Assembly: GCA_902568875.1 (NCBI GenBank) | Contig: CACFSG010000001.1 | Location: 44,374 to 108,373, forward strand | Origin: an uncultured Pelagibacteraceae bacterium | GTDB lineage: Bacteria > Pseudomonadota > Alphaproteobacteria > Pelagibacterales > Pelagibacteraceae | Length of the DNA: 64,000 nt | Direction: 5' to 3' | Shown here: positions 1 to 9,583 of the stretch, piece after piece | How positions within the stretch are numbered: position 1 is the first letter of the stretch | How the letters are laid out: the number at the start of each line of letters is the position of its first letter | Program-made: the position numbers and the translations under genes | The notes under the pieces: generated by a model | Told to the model about the DNA's origin: nothing | Seen by the model: the letters and a program-made list of their open reading frames with translations, nothing else | Database searches by the model: none

Positions 1-899
1 ACGTAATCTGAAAGTTGTAGAGCAGCTTTTGTTGCAATTACAGAGTTACATCCATGTGCAATATTAGCAAATGGACCACCATGTATTAAAGCAGGATTAT
101 TTTCTAAAGTTTGAGTAACATTAGGTCTAATTGCTTCTTTTAACAAAACGGTCATAGGACCTTGAGCTTTTAAGTCTTTAGCATAAATGGGTTGGTTATT
201 TTTGTTATAAGCAATTGTAATATTTCCAATTCTTTTTTCTAAATCTTTCAAATTATTTGATAAACAAAAGATAGCCATAACTTCTGAAGCTACCGTGATA
301 TCAAAACCGTCTTCTCTTGGAAAATCTTTTGCAACACCTTTTGTATTAATATTAATTGCTCTTAATGCTCTATCATTCATATCCATAACTCTTTTCCAAA
401 CAATTTTTTTGTCATCAATATTAAGTTTGTTACCCCAATAAATATGATTATCTATAAGGGCTGATAAAAGATTATGAGCTGAAGTGATTGCATGAAAGTC
501 TCCAGTAAAATGTAAATTAATTTGTTCCATGGGGACTACTTGTGCATATCCACCTCCAGCAGCACCACCTTTCATTCCAAAAGATGGTCCCAAACTTGGT
601 TCTCTCAAACATACAATTGATTTTTTGCCAATTTTATTTATCCCATCTGATAGACCAACTGAAACTGTTGTCTTTCCTTCTCCAGCAGGTGTTGGAGTGA
701 TGGCAGTGACTAGAATAAGTTTGCCTTCTTTTTTATTTTTTAAAGTTTCAAGATATTCAAGGTTTATTTTTGCAATATGTCTACCCATTGGACTAAATGC
801 AAAACTTTCGTCTGGTACATTAATTTTTGCCAATATATCTTTTATTGGCTGCATTTTTGCTTCTCTTGCTATTTGGATATCTGATTTAACTTCACTCAT
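1..899 (-). CDS. fhs: Formate--tetrahydrofolate ligase, partial (3' end runs off the window)
   Basis: Reverse strand translates as [28 protein letters not shown]...[28 protein letters not shown]...[47 protein letters not shown], typical FTHFS; open to position 1, so absent from the ORF track. Confidence 0.95.
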   Translation of the reverse strand, partial: MSEVKSDIQIAREAKMQPIKDILAKINVPDESFAFSPMGRHIAKINLEYLETLKNKKEGKLILVTAITPTPAGEGKTTVSVGLSDGINKIGKKSIVCLREPSLGPSFGMKGGAAGGGYAQVVPMEQINLHFTGDFHAITSAHNLLSALIDNHIYWGNKLNIDDKKIVWKRVMDMNDRALRAININTKGVAKDFPREDGFDITVASEVMAIFCLSNNLKDLEKRIGNITIAYNKNNQPIYAKDLKAQGPMTVLLKEAIRPNVTQTLENNPALIHGGPFANIAHGCNSVIATKAALQLSDY

Positions 900-1024
900 T
901 AAAAATCTATTATAAATATTTAAATTGCTCGATTAGTATCTCTTTTTGAAGCCTTTGGAAATATCTAAAAATTATATATAAAAAAAATATGAACTATTTA
1001 TATTCAATATTATAAAATTTAATC

Positions 1025-2281
1025 ATGCAAAAATATTCTGTTTTTAGTCTTATTAAAAATGCACTTAAAGGTCATAAAGACTGGGAAGTTGCGTGGAAAG
1101 ATCCAACTCCTAAAGAGGAATATGACGTTATAATTATTGGAGGAGGGGGACATGGTTTAGCTACCGCATATTATTTAGCCAAAGAACACAAAATAACAAA
1201 TGTAGCAATTATAGAAAAAGGATGGATAGGTGGAGGCAATGTTGGAAGAAATACTACAATTATAAGATCAAACTATATGCATGATGAAAATGGTCTATTT
1301 AGTGAATTTGGAATGAATTTATGGAGAAACATGAGTCAAGAATTAAATTTTAACGTAATGTTTTCTCCGAGAGGAATAATTAATTTAGCACATTCTGATG
1401 CTCAAATGAATGTTTTCTCTAGAAGAGGAAATTCAATGAGATTAAATGGAATTGATGCGGTTCTTCTACAAAGAGAAGATGTAAAAAAATTAATTCCAAT
1501 GGCAGATTTTTCAGAAAATGTAAGATTTCCAATTTTTGGTGGTTTAATGCAACCAAGTGCAGGTACAGCTAGACATGATGCAGTTGCTTGGGGATATGCA
1601 CGTCAAGCAGACTCAATGGGAGTAGATATTATTCAAAATTGTGAAGTAAAAGGTTTTGATATTTCTAATGGAAAAATTTTAGGAATAAGAACTTCAAAAG
1701 GCAACATCAAAGCAAAAAAAATTGGCCTTTGTGTTGCTGGAAGTACAAATATTCTAGCAGAAAAATTAAATATAACATTACCTATAGAAACTCATCTTTT
1801 ACAAGCATGTGTTTCAGAACCAATTAAACCAATATTAAATAATGTTGTTACATTTGGAGCAGGACATTTTTATTGCAGCCAATCTGATAAAGGTGAAATG
1901 GTTATGGGTGGAGACCTTGATGGATACAATAGTTATTCTCAAAGAGGAAATCTTCCAACATTACAACATGTATTAACTGAAGGAATAGCAATGTTTCCGT
2001 TTCTAAGTAAATTAAAAATGCTTAGAACATGGGGAGGAATTATGGATATGTCTATGGATGGATCACCTATTATTGATAAGACACATATTAAAGGTTTATA
2101 TTTAAATTGTGGATGGTGTTATGGAGGATTTAAAGCAACTCCTGCATCTGGTTGGACTTTTGCTCATACTATAGCTCAAGATAGACCTCACGAATTAAAT
2201 GCAGGTTATAGTTTAAATAGATTTAGTACTGGGCATTTACTTGATGAAAAAGGTCTTGGAACAAAAACTTGGATTTCATAA
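1025..2281 (+). CDS. soxB: Sarcosine oxidase subunit beta
   Basis: FAD-binding GGGGHGLATAYYLA, ~418 aa, followed directly by soxD/soxA/soxG. Confidence 0.95.
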   Translation: MQKYSVFSLIKNALKGHKDWEVAWKDPTPKEEYDVIIIGGGGHGLATAYYLAKEHKITNVAIIEKGWIGGGNVGRNTTIIRSNYMHDENGLFSEFGMNLWRNMSQELNFNVMFSPRGIINLAHSDAQMNVFSRRGNSMRLNGIDAVLLQREDVKKLIPMADFSENVRFPIFGGLMQPSAGTARHDAVAWGYARQADSMGVDIIQNCEVKGFDISNGKILGIRTSKGNIKAKKIGLCVAGSTNILAEKLNITLPIETHLLQACVSEPIKPILNNVVTFGAGHFYCSQSDKGEMVMGGDLDGYNSYSQRGNLPTLQHVLTEGIAMFPFLSKLKMLRTWGGIMDMSMDGSPIIDKTHIKGLYLNCGWCYGGFKATPASGWTFAHTIAQDRPHELNAGYSLNRFSTGHLLDEKGLGTKTWIS

Positions 2282-2548
2282 ATGTTGCATATTAAATGTC
2301 CACACTGCGGATTAAGATCACAAAATGAATTTTCATATGGTGGAGATGCAACAGTTAAAAGGCCAGAACTAAACAAAGAAGTTTCAGATCAAGATTGGGA
2401 TAATTTTGTTTATTTACGTAAAAGTCCAAGAGGAAAACATTTAGAATTATGGCAACACATTTCTGGATGCAGACAATGGATTAAAGTTGAAAGGGATACT
2501 TTAACTCACGAAATATTTAAAACATTAAAAGCAAACGAAGAAGTATAA
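2282..2548 (+). CDS. soxD: Sarcosine oxidase subunit delta
   Basis: 88 aa, zinc-binding CPHCG motif, operon position between soxB and soxA. Confidence 0.95.
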   Translation: MLHIKCPHCGLRSQNEFSYGGDATVKRPELNKEVSDQDWDNFVYLRKSPRGKHLELWQHISGCRQWIKVERDTLTHEIFKTLKANEEV

Positions 2549-2550
2549 AA

Positions 2551-5547
2551 ATGTCTGAAAACTTTAGATTAGATAAAGGTGGATTAATAAATAGAAATAA
2601 AAAAATTTCATTTAATTTTAATGGTAAAAAATATTTTGGTTATGAAGGTGATACTTTAGCTTCAGCCTTAATTGCAAATGGAGTTCATTTAGTTGGCAGA
2701 AGTTTTAAATACCATAGGCCTAGAGGTTTTTTTGGAGCAGGCGTAGATGAACCTTATGCAATAGTTCAAATGAATAGAAATAATGAAGTTGATCCCAACG
2801 TAAGAGCAACAGAACAGGATTTATTTGAAGGTTTAGAAGCAAAAAGTGTAAATTGTTGGCCAAATGTAGATTTTGATATTGGTGCAATAAATAATTTTTT
2901 AAATAAATTTTTTCCCGCAGGTTTTTACTATAAAACTTTTATGTGGCCCAAAAGCTTTTGGTATAAGGTTTATGAGCCAATAATTAGAAAAGCAGCAGGT
3001 TTTGGAGCTGCTTCAATTAAACATGATAAAGAAAGATATGAACATAAATACGAATATTGTGATCTATTAATTACAGGATCAGGTCCTTCTGGTTTAGCGA
3101 GCGCATATGCTGCTGCTCAAAATGGAGCAAAAGTAATTTTAGCTGAAGACAAATCTAGGTTTGGTGGAAGTCTTCTTACTAGTGAAGTAACAATTGGAAA
3201 TCAAAGTGGGCAAGAATGGGCAGAAAAAATAATATCTGAACTTAAATTAATGCCGAATGTAGTTGTGAAAAATAGATCTCAAGTTTTTGGCTATTACGAT
3301 CACAATATGCTTGTTATGTCTGAGAGAATTAGCGATCATTTACCTAAAACAAAAAAATATAGTCCTAAACAAAGACTTTGGTACATACGTGCAAAAGAAG
3401 TTATTATTTCGTCTGGATCAATAGAAAGACCTTTAGTTTTTGGAAATAATGATACTCCAGGTGTTATGCTTTCTTCAGCAGCTAAAGAATATTTAAAAAT
3501 TTATGGAGTTTTAGTTGGAAAAAAACCATTAATATTTACAAATAATGATAGTGGATATGAAACTGCAATAGAATTTAAGAAAAATGGAATTGATCCTATA
3601 GTTTTAGACACAAGAAAAAATCCTAATTCAGAAATTATAAAAGAAGCTAAAGACTTAAATATAAACATAAAGTTTTCATATGTTGTTGTAGCAGCCAAAG
3701 GTTATAAAAAAGTTAAGTCCGCAGATATTGCTAAAATATCAGAGGATAAAAAAAATATAAGTAATATTGAAAATATACAATGTGATTGTATTTGTGTCTC
3801 TGGATTTTGGACACCAACAATTCATCTGGCTTCACAATCAGGAAATAAAACTAAATTCAATGAAAAAATAGATGCATTTATACCAAGTCAATCGAAACAA
3901 AAAGAAACAACTCTTGGAGCAGCTAATGGGATTTTTACATTAGAAGAAACATTAAAAACATCTTTTAAAAAAGGAAGTGAGTTATCAAAGCAAATAACAA
4001 AAGAAGATAATAAAGTTTCAGTTCCTACAGTTGTTGAGAAAAAATCTTCCAATCATGATAAATTTTGGTGTGTACCATTACCAGAAGGTAAAAATTATAA
4101 AAGATTTTTAGACTTTCAAAATGATGTTGCTGTTTCTGATATACAGCTTGCTTTACGAGAAGGTTATAGATCAATAGAACATGTTAAAAGATATACAACA
4201 TTAGGAATGGCTACTGATCAAGGTAAGACGAGTAATCTTAATGGATTACAAATGGTTTCAGATGTTGAAAATAAAGTTGTGCCTCAAGTAGGCCATACTA
4301 CATTTAGACCACCTTACACACCAGTTTCAATAGGAGCTATTGTTGGAAGAGAAATTGGAAAACATTCTAAACCAACTAGAAAATCGCCAATGCATTATTG
4401 GCATGAAAAAAATAATGCAGTATTTGTCGATGCTGGTGTTTGGTTGCGTCCAAGATATTACAAACAAGGAAATGAAAATTTATTTGAAGCATCGAAAAGA
4501 GAAGCAAAAAATGTAAGACAAAATGTTGGAGTATGCGATGTAACTACTTTAGGTAAAATTGATATTAAAGGACCTGATTCAGCAGAATTTTTAAATAGAG
4601 TTTATACAAATGCTTGGCTTAAGCTACCAGTTGGAAAAGCAAGATATGGTGTAATGTTAAGAGAAGATGGAATTGTAATGGATGACGGGACAACTACTAG
4701 AATTTCGGAAAATCATTATCACATGACAACTACTACTGCTCAGGCAGCAAACGTACTGTCACATCTAGAATATTATTTACAATTAGTGTGGCCTGAGCTG
4801 AATGTAAATGTAGTTTCGTCTACAGAACAGTGGGCAGGCGCTGCAATAGCTGGACCAAATTCAAGAAATTTACTAAAAAAATTATTTCCAGATTTAAATG
4901 TTTCAAACGAAGGTTTGCCATTTATGGGTTATATGGAAGGTAATTTGTTTGGTGTTAATGCAAAAATTTACAGAATTTCATTTTCTGGTGAACTCGCTTA
5001 TGAAGTAAATGTGGAATCTGATCATGGTAATTATATGTGGGAAAAAATAATGGAGGTTGGAAGAGAGTTTAATATTCAACCATACGGAACGGAGGCATTA
5101 TCAACATTAAGAATTGAAATGGGACACGTTGCTGGATCTGAATTAGATGGACGTACAATTCCATATGATAATTCACTAGACGGATTAGTTAGCAAAAAGA
5201 AAGATTTTATTGGAAAAAGATCTTTAAGCAAAACAGCTTATATAACTAAAGATAGACAGAAAGTAGTCGGTGTTATTCCATTAGATAAAAAAACGAGCAT
5301 CCCAGAAGGATCGTATATAGTTAAAGATGCAAAAGCGAAACTTCCAAACCCTAAATTAGGTCATGTATCCGCATCATGTTGGAGCGTTGAGTATGATAAT
5401 CCATTTTCTCTTGCAATAATTAAAGATGGAAAAAATATGATTGGACAAAAACTTTTTGCAATGTCTCCTTTAAAAAACAAAATAATACCTGTTGAAATAG
5501 TATCATCTCATTATGTTGATCCTAAAGGAGAAAGAGTGAGATCATGA
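2551..5547 (+). CDS. soxA: Sarcosine oxidase subunit alpha (GcvT-like C-terminal domain)
   Basis: 998 aa, N-terminal 2Fe-2S-like/FAD domains (GSGPSGLASAYAAAQNGA), C-terminal aminomethyltransferase domain. Confidence 0.95.
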   Translation: MSENFRLDKGGLINRNKKISFNFNGKKYFGYEGDTLASALIANGVHLVGRSFKYHRPRGFFGAGVDEPYAIVQMNRNNEVDPNVRATEQDLFEGLEAKSVNCWPNVDFDIGAINNFLNKFFPAGFYYKTFMWPKSFWYKVYEPIIRKAAGFGAASIKHDKERYEHKYEYCDLLITGSGPSGLASAYAAAQNGAKVILAEDKSRFGGSLLTSEVTIGNQSGQEWAEKIISELKLMPNVVVKNRSQVFGYYDHNMLVMSERISDHLPKTKKYSPKQRLWYIRAKEVIISSGSIERPLVFGNNDTPGVMLSSAAKEYLKIYGVLVGKKPLIFTNNDSGYETAIEFKKNGIDPIVLDTRKNPNSEIIKEAKDLNINIKFSYVVVAAKGYKKVKSADIAKISEDKKNISNIENIQCDCICVSGFWTPTIHLASQSGNKTKFNEKIDAFIPSQSKQKETTLGAANGIFTLEETLKTSFKKGSELSKQITKEDNKVSVPTVVEKKSSNHDKFWCVPLPEGKNYKRFLDFQNDVAVSDIQLALREGYRSIEHVKRYTTLGMATDQGKTSNLNGLQMVSDVENKVVPQVGHTTFRPPYTPVSIGAIVGREIGKHSKPTRKSPMHYWHEKNNAVFVDAGVWLRPRYYKQGNENLFEASKREAKNVRQNVGVCDVTTLGKIDIKGPDSAEFLNRVYTNAWLKLPVGKARYGVMLREDGIVMDDGTTTRISENHYHMTTTTAQAANVLSHLEYYLQLVWPELNVNVVSSTEQWAGAAIAGPNSRNLLKKLFPDLNVSNEGLPFMGYMEGNLFGVNAKIYRISFSGELAYEVNVESDHGNYMWEKIMEVGREFNIQPYGTEALSTLRIEMGHVAGSELDGRTIPYDNSLDGLVSKKKDFIGKRSLSKTAYITKDRQKVVGVIPLDKKTSIPEGSYIVKDAKAKLPNPKLGHVSASCWSVEYDNPFSLAIIKDGKNMIGQKLFAMSPLKNKIIPVEIVSSHYVDPKGERVRS

Positions 5548-6131
5548 CATCTGTATCAGCATTAAACTATATTCATAAAACAGGTCTTTTTGGAAATCAT
5601 GAAAATAAAAATAAAGAAAATTTAATAAAAATTTCAGAAATTAAAAATTTACTTATTGTTCAAATAGTTCAGTACAAAAATTCTAAAGTTTTATTTGAAA
5701 ATATTGATATTGATACTTTAAAGTTAAAAAATGAACCATTAAATGTAGTTAATAATAATAATACAAGAATTTTATGGAATGGTCCAAAAAATTGGCTTTT
5801 AGTATCAACTAAAAAAAATTTGTTAAAAAATATTACAGAAGTTTTTAAAGAAACAGACTTTGCTGTAACTGACCTATCTCATTCACGAGCTATAATTGAA
5901 TTAGAAGGTAAAGATCTCAAAGAAGTTTTAAAAAAAGGATGTCCATTTAATTTTAATATTTTAGAAAAAAACAATTCAATAAACTCTACGTTTAACAGCA
6001 TAGCATTTACAGTAGATATGTTAGATGATAAGCCTGAAAAAATTAGATTATTTGCTCTTAGAAGTTTTGGAGAGTCTTTATATCATTCAATTACAGATGC
6101 CTCTTTAGAATTTGGTTATCTAGGAAATTAA
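5544..6131 (+). CDS. soxG: Sarcosine oxidase subunit gamma
   Basis: 195 aa, overlaps the soxA stop, conserved operon position. Confidence 0.88.
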   Translation: MTSVSALNYIHKTGLFGNHENKNKENLIKISEIKNLLIVQIVQYKNSKVLFENIDIDTLKLKNEPLNVVNNNNTRILWNGPKNWLLVSTKKNLLKNITEVFKETDFAVTDLSHSRAIIELEGKDLKEVLKKGCPFNFNILEKNNSINSTFNSIAFTVDMLDDKPEKIRLFALRSFGESLYHSITDASLEFGYLGN

Positions 6132-6136
6132 TTTTA

Positions 6137-7009
6137 TCAATTGCGAGTTGCTATATAAACACCAATTGTTGCAATCAAAAATCCAACAAGGTCTAAATTT
6201 GTTAATGTTTCATTTAAAAAAAACCAAGCTATAAAAGCAGATGTTGCTGGAATTAAAAAAAATATTGAAACAGTTTTGCTTGCTGAGTTTTTTTTGATCA
6301 AAAACATTAATATGGTAAACGCACCAAAAGATACTAGAAAGATTTGATGACTCATTGCAATAATAAATGTTTTTGTAAAGTTGATATATGGTTCAACAAA
6401 AAAAATTATTATAAAAACATGAAACAAACATCCACCTACTGCTTGATAAAAATTACTAACAGATAAAGGTAAATTATTACTTAGTTTTTTTTGCCATATA
6501 GTAGAAAATGTGATTGACAACAAAGCAATTATAGTTGCAACGACTCCAGCAAGAGGTATTTTAGTGCCAACATCTAAACCTAATACAAGAGTAGCTCCAA
6601 CAAATCCCAATAAAACCCCGACCCATTGTTTAACTGAAACTTTTTCGTTTAATATAGGACCGCTCAAAGCATTAGTAAGAACAGGCTGAAGAGTTACTAT
6701 CAAAGCAGCAATTCCTGTAGGCATTCCTTTTGAAATTGAATAAAAAACTCCTCCAAGATAAAAACCATGAAAAAGAACACCACTTAAAAAAGATTCTAAA
6801 AAATTTCTTTTACTTACTATAATTTTTTGATTTGAGTAAATAGAAAATAAAAAAAAGCCTATAGTAACTAGAGCAAATCTAAATGCAAGAGCAGCAAATG
6901 GATCACTATTATCAATTATTGGTTTTGTAGTTATGAATGCCGAAGACCAAAGAACAATGAATATAAAAGGAAGTATTTTTAACATGTTAGTTTTATAGAC
7001 TATAAACAA
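6137..7009 (-). CDS. DMT superfamily (EamA) transporter
   Basis: About ten hydrophobic helices, EamA-like repeats (ILWSSAFITTKPI; LNEKVSVKQWVGVLLGFVGATLVL). Confidence 0.85.
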   Translation of the reverse strand: MFIVYKTNMLKILPFIFIVLWSSAFITTKPIIDNSDPFAALAFRFALVTIGFFLFSIYSNQKIIVSKRNFLESFLSGVLFHGFYLGGVFYSISKGMPTGIAALIVTLQPVLTNALSGPILNEKVSVKQWVGVLLGFVGATLVLGLDVGTKIPLAGVVATIIALLSITFSTIWQKKLSNNLPLSVSNFYQAVGGCLFHVFIIIFFVEPYINFTKTFIIAMSHQIFLVSFGAFTILMFLIKKNSASKTVSIFFLIPATSAFIAWFFLNETLTNLDLVGFLIATIGVYIATRN

Positions 7010-7102
7010 AACGTAATTTACAAGATTATTAGCCTAATTTGGACTATTTCTTATTTGAGATAATGTTTTAAATCACATAAATTTATCTTGGAGAGAGATA
7101 AA

Positions 7103-7501
7103 ATGATGTTTAAGTTATTAAGAGTAATTTTTTTAATTACTTCATTTGTATTTTTAAGCGGTTTTTTGCCATTCGCTTCTTTATTGGGTCCAGGAGTAAC
7201 TATTGTTTCTTCAGGTAATGTTTATAAGGCTGGAATACAATATATTATTGACAGTACAATAAAACAGAAAACTGGAAAAAATTCATTAGCTTTAGTTAAA
7301 GATGAAGTCAGAAAACAAAATAATAAAAGAGATTTCAATCAAGAGTTTAAAAAGTTAGTTGAAAAAAGAATTGCTCTAACGCATAAAAAATTAATTAAAC
7401 AAAATAATCAAAAAAAATTTAATGAAGGTTTAAAGAGACTAATTGAGAAAAGGTTTGCAATAGTACAAAAAAAACTAATTTTAAAAAAATTTAGTCAATA
7501 A
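7103..7501 (+). CDS. Hypothetical secreted or membrane-anchored protein with internal repeat
   Basis: Track start 7088 is TTG; the ATG at 7103 has GGAGAGAGATAAA upstream; hydrophobic N-terminus; repeated KRIALTHKKLIK/KRFAIVQKKLIL units. Confidence 0.6.
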   Translation: MMFKLLRVIFLITSFVFLSGFLPFASLLGPGVTIVSSGNVYKAGIQYIIDSTIKQKTGKNSLALVKDEVRKQNNKRDFNQEFKKLVEKRIALTHKKLIKQNNQKKFNEGLKRLIEKRFAIVQKKLILKKFSQ

Positions 7502-7928
7502 TATTTAAAACTATTAACTCAGCTTGTTTGGTTTCTCTACACCATAATTCATAACTTTCACACATTCTCCATAAATGATCAAAAGCTCTTTGTGATATTT
7601 CTAGCGGATAATAACTTTTTGCATGATATAAATTTGGAAATTGAACCAATTGTTTAATCATCATATCTTTTTGAATTTGTAACAATCTTATTGTTTCATC
7701 AGGAATTTTTTTTTTAGTTTTTTGATCAATAAAATTATTTTTTTTTAATCTTTTGAACCATTTATCATGAAATTGTCCATTACTTATTTCTTTATAAGTT
7801 TTAGATTCAATAAAAATTTCAATCGCATTAATATTTGAAAATTCTGGATTTTTTTTCTTAATTTCACAAACTTTTGAATAAATTACTTCAGCCACATATA
7901 ATACATATGGCTTTTCTTTAGATTGCAT
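7491..7928 (-). CDS. Hypothetical protein
   Basis: Intact 145-aa ORF, 3 bp from the downstream minus-strand racemase gene. Confidence 0.6.
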   Translation of the reverse strand: MQSKEKPYVLYVAEVIYSKVCEIKKKNPEFSNINAIEIFIESKTYKEISNGQFHDKWFKRLKKNNFIDQKTKKKIPDETIRLLQIQKDMMIKQLVQFPNLYHAKSYYPLEISQRAFDHLWRMCESYELWCRETKQAELIVLNIID

Positions 7929-7931
7929 TAT

Positions 7932-8684
7932 TTATTTTTTATATTTTTTCATAGCAGCATTTGCTAGAATTAGATTAGGGTCCAAAAATATTTTCGATGA
8001 TTTAATTGTTTTGAATGATTTAAATGCAAAAATAGCTATTGGTAATTCAGTACATCCAAGAATTATTTTTTTACATTTTTTTTTGATTAAATAATTTATT
8101 GCAGGTTTAATGATTTTGTTAGCTTTTTTAACTTTTCCCATTTTCACAAGTTTTATAGCTTTATTCACAGAATTTTTTTGGATAATTGTGTTTGGATAAA
8201 TAAGTTTATAATTTTCGTCAAAAAATTTATTATAAATGCTAGTTTTTATAGTACCTTCAGTAGCAAGCAAACCAATAAATGAATTTTTTTTACATTTTTT
8301 AACTGTGTGATTGAAAACTTCTTTTGGCATATTAATTATTGGTAATTTAATTCTTTTTTGCAAGTCATCATACCAATAATGTGCTGTGTTACAGGGGATT
8401 ACTATAAATCTACATTTACTTTTTTTAAGAATCTGACAACCACTAATTAAGCTTTTTAAAACTGAAAAATATTTCTTTTTATTTTTTTTGTTTTTTACTT
8501 TAGTAGACAGGTTTTTTGTTTGGACACCTATTGACTCTGGTCTACCTGGAATATTTGATTTATTATAAAGTAAGAATAAAGGATAATCTTGATCGATCTT
8601 ACCTCTATACAAAATTGCTAGTTTATTACAAAAATCAAGGCCGGCTTGAGTCCCCATTCCACCTAGTATACCAATCATACTCAA
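7932..8684 (-). CDS. Aspartate/glutamate racemase family protein
   Basis: GILGGMGTQAGLDF start, IPCNTAHYW and LGCTELP catalytic-cysteine motifs. Confidence 0.85.
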   Translation of the reverse strand: MSMIGILGGMGTQAGLDFCNKLAILYRGKIDQDYPLFLLYNKSNIPGRPESIGVQTKNLSTKVKNKKNKKKYFSVLKSLISGCQILKKSKCRFIVIPCNTAHYWYDDLQKRIKLPIINMPKEVFNHTVKKCKKNSFIGLLATEGTIKTSIYNKFFDENYKLIYPNTIIQKNSVNKAIKLVKMGKVKKANKIIKPAINYLIKKKCKKIILGCTELPIAIFAFKSFKTIKSSKIFLDPNLILANAAMKKYKK

Positions 8685-8714
8685 ATTATATTTCTTTATT
8701 AATTATAAGAATAG

Positions 8715-8777
8715 TTTATTGGCTATGAAAATAAATCAATTCTTAATTAAGAATTGAAATAATTTATAGCCAATAAA
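8715..8777. terminator. Long nested inverted repeat downstream of the cold-shock gene
   Basis: Outer arms TTTATTGGCTAT (8715-8726) / ATAGCCAATAAA (8766-8777); inner perfect palindrome TCAATTCTTAATTAAGAATTGA (8736-8757). Confidence 0.6.
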
Positions 8778-8791
8778 TGATATTGTGAAAA

Positions 8792-8998
8792 TTATGCAGT
8801 TTTTAAGTTAACTGCTGAAGGACCTTTGGGACCATCTTCAACATCGAAAGTCAAAGCTTGACCCTCATCTAAACCGTTCATACCAGCATCTCTTACTGCT
8901 GAAACATGTACAAACACATCTTTTTCTTTATCTTCTCTTTCAATAAAACCAAAACCTTTGGTTGGATTGAACCATTTTACTTTACCTTGTAGACTCAT
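8792..8998 (-). CDS. Cold-shock protein (CspA family)
   Basis: 68 aa, [31 protein letters not shown]. Confidence 0.97.
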   Translation of the reverse strand: MSLQGKVKWFNPTKGFGFIEREDKEKDVFVHVSAVRDAGMNGLDEGQALTFDVEDGPKGPSAVNLKTA

Positions 8999-9030
8999 AT
9001 TTATCTTCTTATTTTTTGTTATATTAATTT

Positions 9031-9050
9031 ATTACTTATAATTAAGTAAT
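9031..9050. repeat. Inverted repeat upstream of the cold-shock gene (possible 5' UTR hairpin)
   Basis: ATTACTTA-TAAT-TAAGTAAT, perfect 8-bp arms, about 33 bp upstream of the start codon. Confidence 0.5.
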
Positions 9051-9115
9051 TTTAGCTTTGTTTAGAATTTCAAGGGTTTTGTCAACTAAATTGATACTTT
9101 TTGGGTTTTTTTATT

Positions 9116-9583
9116 CTAATCGTTGTTTATTAGTTTGGTTAAATAGATTGAGTTTACGTCCTCTTTGTAATGAGCAAAGGGTTTGCAAGGCTCAAAATTA
9201 CATTTTTTAAACAATTTTCTAGCTGGTATAAAAAATTTTCCAGCACCAGTTTCAATGCTTATCCTTTTTATTTTTAGTTTCTTGGCTTCTTCAATTAAAT
9301 GTTTAATAACTATAATACCATTACCTTTGTTTCTAAAATTATCATGAACTCTTATTGATTTAAATTCACCATGTTCTTTATCTAGAAATTTTAAAGCACC
9401 ACAACCAAATAATTTTTCATTTTCCCATAAACTCCAAAACTTTATGGATGCAACTTTTAAACCTGCTATGTCCAAAACATGTGCACTTCCTTCAGGAGAT
9501 GCAGCTCTCAATTCTATAAAATGTTTTGTTAGAAGTTCATTTACTTCTGGATGATTAAAATTTCCTTCTATAGATTTAAGCAT
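9116..9583 (-). CDS. GNAT family N-acetyltransferase
   Basis: IRVHDNFRNKGNGIIVIKHLIEEAKK acetyl-CoA binding region. Confidence 0.85.
   Translation of the reverse strand: MLKSIEGNFNHPEVNELLTKHFIELRAASPEGSAHVLDIAGLKVASIKFWSLWENEKLFGCGALKFLDKEHGEFKSIRVHDNFRNKGNGIIVIKHLIEEAKKLKIKRISIETGAGKFFIPARKLFKKCNFEPCKPFAHYKEDVNSIYLTKLINND

Noticed and set aside
529-915. 128-aa plus-strand ORF at the window start
   Set aside because: Antisense shadow of fhs, whose reverse-strand translation is unmistakable
900-1024. Possible riboswitch in the fhs/soxB divergent spacer
   Set aside because: No recognisable glycine or SAM riboswitch core; AT-rich spacer consistent with simple divergent promoters
3501-3698. 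Minus-strand ORF inside soxA
   Set aside because: Antisense to a well-supported gene, no recognisable features
8516-8728. 70-aa plus ORF overlapping the racemase gene
   Set aside because: Mostly antisense to the racemase gene; low-complexity Tyr/Leu-rich product
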